Below are positions 1-11,293 of a stretch of 64,000 bases of DNA, piece by piece. The notes beneath the pieces were generated by a model that was not told the DNA's origin, did not search any database, and was given only the letters and a program-made list of their open reading frames with translations. The DNA comes from Pelodera strongyloides (Eukaryota; Nematoda; Chromadorea; Rhabditida; Rhabditidae), in contig JAANDG010000622.1 in the NCBI GenBank assembly GCA_036852015.1, positions 1 to 64,000 on the forward strand, given 5' to 3'. The translations under genes and the position numbers were made by a program. Every line of letters begins with the position of its first letter. Position 1 is the stretch's first letter.

Positions 1-343
1 CAGAGTTATTCTCCGCAAATAGTCCGGTCAGGTACCGTTGTCAGGATCAATTTTCGCGCTTTTAGGGCATTCCTGTGTTGGAAATGCCTCGTTATAATTG
101 TAGTAATGATCTATATTCGTTAGAACATTATTACGTTGAAAAAGAATGCAAGTGCACGGATATAAACCATAAAAACTAATTTATTGCTGTCTACGGTACC
201 TGGTCGAACTGTTTAGCATAGAATATCTCCGCGAGTTCTAGATGCAAATTTATGCGGTTTTCACAGTAATATTTCTGAGATACCGGACATTGTGCGCAAG
301 CAAATTGAAGAAATTCTTTTTCTCGTGGGCCTCTCCCTTTAAA
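1..343. mobile_element. Partial TTAA-flanked inverted-repeat element (GGGAGAGGCCC type)
   Basis: This element is cut off by the window start. Its right end reads CTCGTGGGCCTCTCCCTTTAAA. The two arms repeat each other in inverse orientation (GGTCAGGTACCGTTGTC near position 30 against the segment around 190-215). Two further copies, at 24215-24676 and 60940-61560, share the arms and the centre. No coding capacity was seen, so it looks like a non-autonomous DNA transposon. Confidence 0.7.
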
Positions 344-781
344 TTTCACACATTTTCCCCTAGCCATAATAACTAGCACAATACGCATTCCGGCAAAAAT
401 TATGAAGAAATATCGTCTTTCTTTGTCTAGTCTAATGGAGAAAAATAAAATTTCTATGCACTGAAATGGCAATTTATTGATATTAATTAGCATTGTTATC
501 ATGAAGCTTTTACTAATAATAACTAGACACAAATGATGTACTATTCCAAAAATGTCGATTTTTTGTGCCTTTTCCCGTACATTTTTGTCTAGACAGTTCA
601 AATATTACTCGCGTTTTTGCCTAAATTCCTATTAAAGATTTGTGTATAAAACGTGTAAAACTGAGTGAGGTGGAAAGTTCAAAAGTTTCACATAACATAT
701 AGTTAAGCTTCCTTAGCATAGCACGCTATTTTCATCCCTATAGCTAATCTTAAATTGGTGATCGAAAAAAGAAACCATTGA

Positions 782-817
782 ATTAAATTGAATTGAATTG
801 AATTGAATTGAATTAAA
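782..817. repeat. AATTG pentanucleotide repeat
   Basis: About six to seven tandem copies of AATTG with one variant unit lie at the left edge. It is a simple microsatellite in noncoding sequence. Confidence 0.85.
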
Positions 818-1189
818 ACCATGGCCATTCAATTGATACTTGTCAACCTTTCATCATATTGATGCACACATTTTATGTGTTAATAAATATAAATATATAA
901 GCATAAGCTACAGGATAAGTTACATACGAAAGAGTAGCTCCGAAAGGGTGCAGCTCTCCGATCCTACAGTATTCCAGTTCCAGCTCTAAACTAACACTTT
1001 TCCCAGAACTCTTTCGAGAAATACTTTTACCATCCATATTCGTGTCACTCCTTGAACATACCGTTGCTCACACCTGGCGATTCCCCAGTGCGCAGCACTA
1101 GCGCGGCACACGTTTTTTATTTGTTGAACCAACGATATAACATCCGGAGTTTGACACCTACCTTGGACACTGTATTTCCAGGTAGTATA

Positions 1190-1284
1190 TTGCGTGATTC
1201 TCCGCGATTTTTAGTCTAATTGTATTCATTTGCATACAACATATGGGAATGCAGTTGTCCCATATATGTTTCAAAAACCGGCCG
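1190..1284. mobile_element. Truncated remnant of an AGCGAAAT-type MITE
   Basis: The stretch carries ATTTGCATACAACATATG and ends in TTTCAAAAACCGGCCG. The ending matches the end of the elements at 9544-9727 and 35083-35265, but the terminal ATTTCGCTTTAA is missing. It is probably a decayed one-sided copy. Confidence 0.4.
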
Positions 1285-2553
1285 TTTGATAACAAAATTT
1301 GAACGTTACTTCCGGTTAAATCTTTCATTGCAGTGAGGTTGAATATTGAAAATAGGATAAAAATTCAAATCTATTTTCATGCGAACATTCAATTTAAATG
1401 GTTAATCTTTTAGGCAAATACTCGCAGACAAGGGCAAAAATATTATTGTAATTCTTACTTGAGCGCACGCAAAACATTTGCTTATTTTGCACGAGCACTT
1501 TTTATCTAGCTCGAAGAATAATAGATTTTAAGCTGATAAAAAACCTTAATTAACGGTGTTTGTGAGTAAAATTTACTCTATAGAGCGTTTGAGTTATTTG
1601 TTTATTCTATGGTTTTCGTTTATGGAAATGAGTTGTTTTCTATTGAATAACTTTTCAATTCGATGAAAACACCGTAATGTTATCGCCTTTTCATAAGTTA
1701 CATAATGATATCATTTTGTCAAAACAGGATTTGCATATTTTATTACCGGGGTTCTACCACTTTGCTGTCCGAAAAAAATTAGGGTAATTTCAAACTTAGT
1801 TGTAACTATTTAATCCTTTTAAATATAAAACTTGCGAGAAGTGAATATGTACTCTTGAAATTTGCTATTAAAATTAATAAGGGTTGCTAATAAGTGCAAA
1901 AAAAGGCACGCATTCACGTGGTTGGCGACTCTCACATTTTATATCGAAAATTACATCCAACAATCATTTTTCTCCTTTTTACTCGGGAAATCTTTTGATA
2001 AAAACAGATTTTGATCTTGAACATTTAACTTTCTCTGTCAAATTGACGCAACAGTGAAAAACAGGTTTTGTCTTATGAGACATTTGCCCTTTAACTTTTA
2101 TATAGCGCTAACCTTAATCATTTTTGATGTTTACAAACCGTTTGCGGTTAGTTTTCCTCTAATTTGAGTATTTTCCTAATTGGCATCTTTATTTGTTGCA
2201 ATTCAGAACCAGCAATTGTATCATATAATTACTACTATTTCGCCCAATAAAAGTTTGCCCTAAAAACTGGTATTTTAATCATTTTTGGTTGCAAATCGCG
2301 CAAAATTCGGCTGTGGATTAACCACTCCACGCAACTGCCACGTATAACCCACACACGTTTCGAAAGTACACACCTACATACCATGTTTATTATAGATTAT
2401 TAAACGTTTTTATAATAAACTACCTATGTTTTTTTTCAAGCCCTTTTTCTAGGCAACCTTTTTTAACCACATTCTCCGCGAATTATTACTTTCATGTATT
2501 AGATGATGTCAGGGTTCAGGGTCAGGAGTGCTCGCGTGTCATATCCGATCCCT

Positions 2554-2971
2554 TTAAAGGGTCAGGCCCATTTCAAGTGACCCCTATTTTTGATGATTCC
2601 ATCTGATTCTCCTTGTCAAATATAGTAGGATACGATATTTTTCTAATTTTCAAGTGCAAAATTCACGCAGTATTCAGCAATTTACCATTGCCAGTCAAAC
2701 CCAACTATTTATCGCAGTTGTCACGCCCTTTCGCTCTCATTGGGCAATATGCTATATTGGGCGTGGCAATTGCGATATTGGCCAATCAGCGCGAATGGGC
2801 GTGCCAACTGCGATAAATAGTTGGGTATGAGTGCGCACGGTAAATTGATGAATAGTGTGTGAATTTTGCGCTTGAAAATTAGAAAAATATTGCATCCTAC
2901 AATATTTGACATGGAGAACCAGATGGAATCATCAAAAATAGGGGTCATTTGAAATGGGCCTGACCCTTTAA
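2554..2971. mobile_element. Foldback element with TTAA flanks (GGGTCAGGCCCAT type)
   Basis: The ends read TTAAAGGGTCAGGCCCAT and its complement ATGGGCCTGACCCTTTAA. The arms are inverted copies of each other for about 170 bases, with mismatches. TTAA on both sides fits a piggyBac-like 4-bp target duplication. The internal open frames on both strands are by-products of the inverted symmetry. A one-armed relative lies at 51680-51872. Confidence 0.85.
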
Positions 2972-3415
2972 AAATTATTATTATACAAGCGGCAGAGTTT
3001 ATTCAGGGTGCCCACGTGCCATATCTCTTTAAAAATTATTATTATATAATCAGCAGAATTTGTTCAAAGTCTGTCTTCATATTGATATCTTGACACACAC
3101 ACTTCGTTTGTACAAAATAGTGGCCAATTTTCGCACATAATTTCCCTTCAAGAAGAAGAATGTTTTCCCAGTGAATATGTATATAGTTTGACAGCACTAT
3201 TTATTTATTTCTAATTTTATGTTTATCAATTATTGTTATTTCTGAACTACTTCATACTTCATACGCTCATACCTCGGGCCCGAGTTGTGTACGTATAATT
3301 AATTGAAGCGGGTCACCAGTTCATTATTTGCGAAACGATGTGCTTTTCTAATTGAAGAGTTTTAAATGACGTGAAGTAAAGTTATTAGTAAACAAATAAT
3401 TGCAGATTTACACTT

Positions 3416-3627
3416 ATGGTGCTAATTGAAGTACGGCCTTTTGATGATTTGGTCATGGAAGTACCAGATGATGCGGATTCACAAAAGAAACGATTAGATG
3501 ATGGTAGGTATTGAATACAAACACACGCACACACCCACACACGCACACACGCGCACACGCGCACACACGCACACACGCACACACGCACACACACATACAC
3601 ACACACATACACACACACACACACATA

Positions 3628-3665
<38 letters not shown>

Positions 3666-6600
3666 CATTATGACTATCCTAAAGTACAAAGACGGTCATT
3701 TAGAATACGAAGAAGAGTGTACCACGGCAACAGATTGGCGAAAGATTACGATAGCTGGGATAATTTGGTTTCTTTCTGCCGTTGAGAATACTGTAGTCGG
3801 AATGAGTGAGTGGCCATACATGTCACAGGTGAGATATGATAGTTGTCTTACTGTAATTAGTTTAATTAATTAACTGTGACCCGCTGGGTGTTGCAGTGGT
3901 TTGCTGCTCATGCAAATCCCACGTCGCGGATTCTATTGTATAAGGCGTCAACCAAGGTGTAACACATGTAAATCAGGCTCTGCAAGTACATGTGTTTGGC
4001 GTTACCATAGGCGTCCATAGGATTCGAACCCCCTCGCTTTACTTTTGCTCCCATACATGCCACTGAACCAACAAGATTCATAAATTTTCTAATCGTATAA
4101 TAATTTTTCAAAGATTGACGAAGAAGCGACTACCACTTTCTTCGGATTCGTCACATCGTCAGCACGGACGGGTCATGCGGTTTTTGCCGTCTTATTTACT
4201 TATTGGGGATATAAGACCAAGGAGAGCAAGTGAGCAGTTTTAAAGGGACAGGCCCATCAAAATAAACCTATATTTACGATACGTTCATAATGACTATCAA
4301 GCATTTTTATTACAATATATACAAACTAAATTTCACCATTATTCGCCCTAGACAACTTTTTTCCAATGCGCTCCACGCATATGTATACCATAAAACTGCA
4401 GATTTCAAAGCTATATATGCAAATTTTAATCGCATTATAATTTCACGATAAATTTGCATTGACGACAAGGATATTTGCGGCTTTACGGTATACATTTGAT
4501 CTGAGCGCATCGGAAAAAAGTTTCCCATGGCAAATAAATGTGAAATTTAGTTTGCATATATTGTAATAAAAATGCTTGATAGTCACTATGGACGTATCGT
4601 AAATATAGGTTTACTTTGATGGGCCTGTCCCTTTAAAAATTTCCGTACCAAGAATCCCGCGGTAGTTAAGTAGAACTACTTTTCCACTTGTTCACGCCCT
4701 GAGTTAGGGGCCAAATTATTCGGTTTTGGTAAAGTATTCTTCTCTATTCTTTACTAAATACAAGTAAACTCGAAGTAAAATGATGATTTTGTAGTGACTT
4801 TTTCTGTTTGACCTAACATTGATATTTAGCAACTAATCAAATATAATTATAAGGGCAACATTTTTTTTTAGAAATCCACTCTTGGTAGGGCGTCTAATAG
4901 CCCTAGTAGCGTGTGTTCTCTATCTCGGAGTGGAGGTTTTACCAGAGGGAAGGAGATATCTCATGCTGCTCTGCTATTTCCTATTTGGCGTCGGCTACAG
5001 TAAGTTCAAGCTACAGCCAGTTACACAAAGTGAGAGAGAGAGAGAGGAGATAGAGAGGAGAGAGAGGGGAAAGGGAGAGAGAGGAAAGAGAGAGAGAGGA
5101 AAGAGAGAGGGGAGAGAGAAAAGAAAGCGAGAGTTAAAACCCCATGGGAGAGACAGAGAGAAAGTCAACATGATGACCGTATATATAAACCGTCTTTATT
5201 TATGTTCCACAACGGTGCTACGTTCGTATATCGCTGAAGTAAGCCACCCTCTGGATCGATCCCGGGCCTATGCAGTCTCCACAGTTGCCCATCTCATAGC
5301 TATCGTCCTTGGACCTAGTAAGATATTTATTACCTTGTTTCGATCGCGCCGCTCTGCCGCGATACCGCTCTGATGCGGCGCTGACACCGCGACTTATTTA
5401 CTACGCCTCATTTTTACTTGATGTTCACTGAACTCACCTTTTTAATGATATAGTGTTTTAGCTGTAGTTAATCATTTATGTAAACTACATATTTTCAGCA
5501 TAGTTTACAATAGTTTATTGATGATATCTTATTTCCGACTGTCCAACCCTTTATTAAACAATTTCAGTTGTTCAACTTATTTTTGCACCGATTAAATACC
5601 CAGGCTACAATATCTTGGAGGGAAAGGTTAGTTTTCAAGTTTATGGTTACAAACGTTTTATTTTTAACAATTTTAACAGAGAAAACTGTAATATGCAACA
5701 ATCTGCTTTCATGTGTCAGGTATACGGTACAATAGTACACCACAGAGTTTTCCAACAGCATATTTATCTTGTGTCCGACAGTTCGCCCTTTATGCACATA
5801 TCAGTTTAACCTATTTATTTTTCAGCTCCGTTTTCACATTTACTCTGCCCCAATATGGTTTGCTTTATTCACAAATGTCTTGTGTATTTTCCTCGTCGGA
5901 GTTGTATTCAAGGAGCCCAAGCACCGATTTACGGAAAAGAGTGGGTTCAACTTTCAATTATCAATCACATCCCCCGAAAACCACCATGAAAACATATTTC
6001 TCGACACTAGGCCAATGGGCCCGGGAAATACAATAAAATTTCGATAAAGGAAAACTTAATGCTAACCAACGGTATTATATAAGGACTACTATGACTGTAT
6101 GGAATGTAGTCTATCATAACTTATTGTATATACTTTTTACGTTGTCAATATTCCCTTAATTCAACGATTTCAGGTCCCGAAAAGATCGTCGACGGCGGTT
6201 TGTTCAGTAGGATCAGAAGTGTTCTTCACAATTCGGAATTACCCTGGTCTCTGATTCTATTGTGTTGGTTCCAGAAAATGATCTCAAATCTTGTGATCGT
6301 TGCTCTAACAACGTGGGTTTATCAGTTTATCTTCTAACAAAAATATGTTATATGTATAAAACAACAATAGAATTGATTTCTTTTCTTGAGCCACTAGTTT
6401 TTGAATTGGAACTTAAACTTACTTTTTCAGTTCCCCTTTAAACTTAAAATTGATACATCAATCAGTACCATAATTTTTCTCCGGAGCTAGAACGTAAATA
6501 TTTACAGCCGTATCATAAATGTGGCGATCTTGCGGCACCTTTTCTCCCATAATAGTGCAGCGCTGAAAGAGTTTTGATTATCTTTTTTTGAATATTTAGA

Positions 6601-9088
6601 ACCGCTTCTCCAATGGCAATGGTAGCATTTGGCTGGGATGGCCAGAAAACAGTGACAATTATGTCAATCGCGCAGGGAACTGTGGGAATACTCAGTGTCA
6701 TATTATCAGCAATTTACATTTTCGGAAAAATTGGACATTAGTGAGTCAAATGTTTCCTTTTTTTATTCGCTTACTAGTCAACTAGGATCAAAAAGAATGA
6801 AACATGTGTGATTTACCAGATAATTTTATTTTCACAATGACCACATTGAATCGACTTCTTGCATGACTCTTTGATTGCAGTAAACTGTTTAAGAATGAGA
6901 ACATAAATTTAAACAGTGAAATTAATTCTATACTTTCATATTTTCAGTGTTTCTGCTCGATTCTCTTTTATTTGTTCCCTAGTCATCTCAATGTTATTAT
7001 ACATTCTTACATATCCATGGCCACTCCTGAGCACACCAATTGCTGTATATAATGGTGACTTTTCGGAAATTAATTTGATTACACCAATATTGTTTATTGT
7101 AGCGTAAAAGATTTATTCAAAAAAATATTTAAGCTATTGTGCTTCTGCTTTGGAGCGAAATAAAGGAACGGAAACCATATTCGTTTCCTTTTTCTTTACA
7201 AATGGTTTAAAATAAAATATCTTTATTCCTTTCAGAAACCACACGTACTGGATGTAATCCAGTAGATTATTCTTGGTGTAATGATCAAACGACAACACCA
7301 TGGATATGGTTCCCCATTGTGGTAAGTTATCAATCACAAACATATAAAATACGTTTCTGCCATTTGGTAAATAAATTACATCTTTGTGAAAAATGCTAAC
7401 GGGTTGCATATGTTTTTGTGAACATTTTAGAATTAGAAATGTATAAGGTACGTATTTAATTGAAGGTGAGGTCGGCCTTCGGCTTACCCATTTTACGCAT
7501 GAAAAGTGTGGGTATTCGTATCGTGCCTGAAATATATGCATCTACTGCAGGACGCAAAAGTGCACTCTTCTATGAAAGTTGCCATTCTTAAAGGGAATAT
7601 GTATGCCCTTTTTGAAGTTAAGCTGTATTAATAGAATGTGTGTTCCTCATTAAGGAAACAACAACAAAAATTGTTAAACGTTTCCCATTTAAAAGAAAAT
7701 GATTTTCAAAGTTCATCTTTTCCATAGTAAACGCGTTGCTTGACCCCCTGGCTTACACGGCAGTGCTGATGGCGCAAAAAATTTTGCATATGTGTGCATA
7801 CATCGGCATATAGCATGCAACAGCGACATATTTGCATGCAAATGAGAATATTCGAATTTACATATTCAGTCGCCTACTTAAATTCATGTCTGGTGTGGAA
7901 ACTCTAGTTTCGCAGTTGTTTTGCTCATTTTGAGTGCCTACATATTCCCTTTAACGTAACGCACGTAGAAAAAGTAATGTCGGAGCTGTTTGGCTTGCTG
8001 CACATCTGAGCTCTACTCTCCTTTTATACCCGAACGGCGATTTTAGATATTCTATTCGTTGTGGACGCACAAACAACTAAACTTTACCCCTTTATATAAT
8101 ACCAGACGACTATCTCCGCCTGAGGCGACTTTCAACATGAAATAATATTTGATTTCGCTTGCTCAAAACTGGGCCCCGGCTCACCTTTAGATATTCTAAT
8201 TTTCGTTTCGTTCACACAAACAAAAAAAGTAAGCTCTTCTCCTTATATAAGAAGATCGTTTATTGGCGCAAAAATATATGTATTCGGCTTATTTTGGAGC
8301 AATCAAGCCACTAAAGTATATTTTCAGGTGCTGGTTATGGGAATCGGTTTACCCTTGGCCATAATATCAATCGATACAATTTATTCCAAAATATTGGGAA
8401 ATATTGATCAGGTATAAAAATGGACTTCTACACTTTATATTAGTATGAAACCAGTATTGATTGATATAAATTGTTGTAAGTTGGAGAACTCAGAGTGAGC
8501 ATGGTTTTCTTCTTGGGAGCATGCGGGTGCGCGGGCATACGATGAGGCACGGGTTGAGGCACGGGCGATGCGGCACGTTTGCCCGCAAAAAACACGCGTC
8601 TTCATGCCATGTTTCCTTACCGAAACAATTTAACATAGCATTTCGTGACGTGAAACACTTTCGAAGTTAATGAATAATTTCTTTTAGAATATAATGCAAG
8701 GACTTCTTACACTAATGGAGGATTTGATGTTAATCATTGGACCAATTTACTCTGCGTAAGTTTTGATTGCATGCTCACTTGACCGTTATGCATCTCTACG
8801 CATTAAAGGAGGAGGCTCACGAGAACGAAGTGCTCAAATGGTTTCCTTTTATCGAAATATGATGGTATTAAATTCCGAGACATGCTTTACAAAGCAAAAG
8901 ATTTTATATGCAACTCAAGTCAAGTCAAGTCAAGTTGTTTTATAAGCAACTAAATAATAAAACGATGTTTCAGTGAAATGTTCACAATGTCTGGTCAGAC
9001 ATGGTTGTGGATAATTAACGGGATAGTTACACTCGGAGCAACGCTAATTTGGATGGGATTCTATCCAAGACTTGCGCCGTACAAGTAA
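3416..9088 (+). CDS. MFSD8/CLN7-like major facilitator transporter, copy 1 (14 exons)
   Basis: Exons: 3416-3503, 3704-3828, 4114-4229, 4872-4999, 5204-5317, 5568-5626, 5826-5940, 6174-6312, 6600-6740, 6948-7054, 7236-7321, 8328-8411, 8688-8755 and 8974-9088. All phases join, giving 494 aa. The sequence matches the MFSD8 family throughout: SEWPYM after the first membrane helix, FFGFVTSS, RSYIAEVSHPLDRSRA in the fourth-helix region, TGCNP before a loop, YSKILG, and a hydrophobic C-terminus ending APYK. MFSD8/CLN7 proteins are lysosomal or endosomal membrane transporters, and human MFSD8 has been reported to conduct chloride. The N-terminus is a short acidic cytosolic tail. An acceptor (ATTGCAG, ending 3405) lies 10 bases before the ATG, which suggests trans-splicing. 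Exon 5 lacks a normal AG before it (see 5000-5203). The neighbour at 11294-16039 is a convergent paralog with the same exon pattern. The family assignment is firm; the transported substrate is unknown. Confidence 0.9.
3515..3667. repeat. (AC)n microsatellite in intron 1 of the first MFSD8-like gene
   Basis: About 150 bases of CA dinucleotides, with CGCACA and CATACA interruptions, fill most of intron 1 (3504-3703). The His/Thr and Cys/Val open frames across it are by-products of the repeat. Confidence 0.95.
3888..4035 (+). repeat. Possible tRNA-derived SINE fragment in intron 2
   Basis: The sequence GTTGCAGTGGTTTGCTGC resembles a RNA polymerase III A box, and CGGATTCTA about 40 bases later is a weak B-box match. 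A GGTTCGAATCC-like box also occurs on the opposite strand near 4020. Neither can be folded into a full tRNA, so this is only a suggestion. Confidence 0.25.
4240..4636. mobile_element. Foldback MITE, GGGACAGGCCCATC type, TTAA flanks
   Basis: The element is bounded by TTAAAGGGACAGGCCCATC and GATGGGCCTGTCCCTTTAA. Its arms of about 190 bases are inverted copies (ACGATACGTTCAT, AAGCATTTTTATTAC and TGCAAATTT occur in both). It sits in intron 3 of the MFSD8-like gene and begins 11 bases after the exon 3 donor GTGAGC. Full copies occur at 45163-45560 and 57137-57613, and partial ones inside 53285-54450. Confidence 0.9.
5000..5203 (+). other. Intron 4 of the first MFSD8-like gene: purine-rich, no AG acceptor, in-frame and open
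   Basis: Homology to the paralog places the exon 4 end at 4999 (donor GTAAGT) and the exon 5 start at 5204. The bases before 5204 are TTTAT instead of an AG. In the paralog the same junction has TTTCTAG. The segment is 204 bases (68 codons), mostly (GA)n with AAAG units, and has no stop in the exon frame. Reading through would insert about 68 mostly Arg/Glu/Lys residues. An AG at 5163-5164 would give an in-frame 13-residue extension instead. Confidence 0.75.
7588..7954. mobile_element. TTAA-flanked element (GGGAATATGTA type) in intron 11
   Basis: The ends read TTAAAGGGAATATGTA and TACATATTCCCTTTAA. A second copy in opposite orientation is at 19219-19561 in the collagen gene and shares internal blocks such as TTCAAAAAGTGCC and ATATTCAGTCGCC. 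No open frame was seen. Confidence 0.75.
8092..8250. repeat. TATATAA-bounded repeat with GCCTGAGGCG core (copy 1)
   Basis: The repeat starts TTATATAATACCAG, carries a CCGCCTGAGGCGACTTTCA core and ends TTATATAA. Related copies lie at 9091-9303, 12486-12703 and 14841-15069, all within or beside the two MFSD8-like genes. The element type is unknown; it may be a SINE or a MITE. Confidence 0.55.
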
Positions 9089-9090
9089 AA

Positions 9091-9303
9091 TTATATAACT
9101 ACCAGCCGGCTACGCCGCCTGAGGCTTCTTTCCATACTCATGAAACGCCTGTAACGTAGGTGACATTCATAGTTCTTTTACATGTATATTATATTCTAAT
9201 TTGAGCTGCGGCACTCTTTTATATCCAATGCGGAACAATTTTTTCGAATTGTACTTCCGTAACGTGAGTGCTAGCGCACACTACAATTACTCTTTTATAT
9301 AAT
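9091..9303. repeat. TATATAA-bounded repeat with GCCTGAGGC core (copy 2)
   Basis: It begins TTATATAACTACCAG, contains GGCTACGCCGCCTGAGGC and AGCGCACACTACA, and ends TTTTATATAA. It lies 3 bases after the stop codon of the first MFSD8-like gene, so it probably forms part of that gene's 3' untranslated region. Confidence 0.55.
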
Positions 9304-9543
9304 AAGATATTTTAATTTCTAATAACAATAAGTCAAGCAATTATACTTTACGAAACGGGTAGTTTTACTTACACTTTTATACAGATTTAAGTTGCCTATG
9401 CATATCTTGTGCCAAAAATAATTTTATTTATTCATATCACAATGGTTGGATATTATAATAATAATATTCTACTGCATTTGCTTATATAATCTAGTATTAC
9501 CGGAGACTATCAGTTTCGGATTTCTGAAATAATAATTCAAACG

Positions 9544-9727
9544 TTAAAGCGAAATACCGGCCGGTTTTTGAAACGCATCGTGGACAACTGAATTCTTACG
9601 TGGTATCTATGCTAATTTGCTCGAATTTAGCTCGATTTTTTATTCTGATTTATGTTCACTTGCCTAAGCTGCATAAGGATTCTGGTCTATTCGATGTTTT
9701 CAAAAACCGGAAGATATTTCGCTTTAA
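9544..9727. mobile_element. AGCGAAATACCGGCCGG MITE, TTAA flanks
   Basis: A 184-bp foldback sequence has terminal repeats TTAAAGCGAAATACC and its inverse around a short AT-rich centre. The inner part GGTTTTTGAAACGCATCG is shared with 35083-35265. It lies between the two convergent MFSD8-like genes. Confidence 0.85.
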
Positions 9728-10043
9728 AATTTTATTATAATTCATCGTGTCACTTCCAATTCCATTCTAAGAGCTTACCATATTTATAAATATTGTCCAC
9801 TATTGTTCGCCGAGATTGCAGTTGCCAATGAAATAAAAATAATGACCCTATACTACTACAATGTTCAAACCAAGACAAGCGTTTTATTGCACAACTAAAA
9901 ATAGAATTTGTAACACGCCGAGAACCAGCACAGTATATGAGTATAATCATTACATTTCACAATATGAATTGAAAGAAGCTAAATACATTTTTGAACAATT
10001 TCTCTTAAAAGATAAAGTAAAAAGATAAAGTGTACCGGGTTAT

Positions 10044-10283
10044 ATCAACCGAATCCGCCGAAACGGTGCACCGGGGTGCGGTTCATTTTTGAAGCCGGAT
10101 GAACTGGCCTTTAAACTTCCCGGAGGCCAATTTTCTCGGGAAGCCGATTTATCTCCGCCGGTTTTACCCAGCTACCAACTTTTACACCTTTGGTGAGGTG
10201 AAGGGGTTCCGGGCCGGGCTCGAACCAGCGACCGGTGGCGTGGAACAAGGCGCTTGCCACTGCGCCACTGCGCCACGCCCCCT
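10044..10283 (-). repeat. tRNA-derived SINE
   Basis: On the minus strand the head (10283 down to about 10205) reads GGGGCGTGGCGCAGTGGC, an A-box-like sequence with an 8-base internal duplication, then GGTTCGAGCCC, a near-perfect B box. A tRNA-unrelated body follows with TTCACCTCACCAAAGG. The duplicated A-box region rules out a working tRNA. It lies in the intergenic stretch between the two convergent MFSD8-like genes. Confidence 0.65.
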
Positions 10284-11293
10284 CAACAATTTCTCAACTT
10301 CTCTTACAACTAGAAATTGAACAAATAATGGGTAAACAAAACATTTAGACAATTACACGTGTTCTGTGTGTCATAAATAAATAAAAATAGAAAATGAACA
10401 ATGTTCAGTTCAAATCAGTTAGTATCCCAAGTAAACCTATGCGATTTTGACCTTATTTTTTGTGGTAAACATGTTCGTATCGTATTCAAACCATGTTCGA
10501 TGTCACCTGTTTTTGAAACATTTTTATTTATATGAAAATAGTGGAAAACATACAACTTTAGGAAAAAAGGCACAATCACAGAAAGTTATTGATATGATAA
10601 AAAAGAGTCAATCACCAAAAGATTAGCACCTCGTAATAAATCCGTACAATACTCAAACAGAATATAAAATAAGAAAATAACACATTTCTAGAAAATGAAA
10701 GCGAATATTACAGGCATAAATTAAAATTACACAATTAATAAAGGTCGTTGTACAATATAAAATCAATCAGTTAGCGCTGGAATCTTATTATTCAGGCGTT
10801 TCATATAAATATGAATATGCGCTCTTCGAAGTATCAGTATCGTATACATAACATTTGATGTCGCCTCACAATACGGCTGCGATAGCCGTCTGGTACATAA
10901 TAAGCCTGTCAATATGAAACTTATGTAAACATAGCATAGCTAAATAGCAAATTAAAAATAGTGATTATACAATGAAGCACTAAATGATGTAAAGAAAAAT
11001 AGTTACATGAAGGTGATATGTACATATGGTTTTTGGGAGATACTTGTAAATCTTTCAAATTTTGAGATCTGTTGAATTATAACGTAGTAAATGTAATAGA
11101 ATGCGGCTATATAAAAAGTAAGTATATTCAAACTTAATTAATTATAGTGAAAATATAAGGAATATAATAATACACCCTCTTTATTTAATTTATAATTTAG
11201 TTGGTAGCCTAAACGGGAAAGCAGTAATTTTTACAATGTACAGTAACTGGTACATCTATAAATAGAAACAGCTCTAGGAGCTAATCCTGCTAG

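Noticed and set aside
2613..2948. Two short related frames on opposite strands
   Set aside because: They are mirror images produced by the two inverted arms of the foldback element at 2554-2971.
3385..3873. Four overlapping 78-120 codon frames on both strands around 3500-3670
   Set aside because: They are frames of the (AC)n repeat (Val/Cys or His/Thr repeats), and they run into real exon 2 in the wrong or right frame without a start.
10205..10283. A tRNA gene on the minus strand
   Set aside because: A and B boxes are present, but the A-box region is duplicated and a full clover-leaf cannot be formed. A SINE head is more likely.
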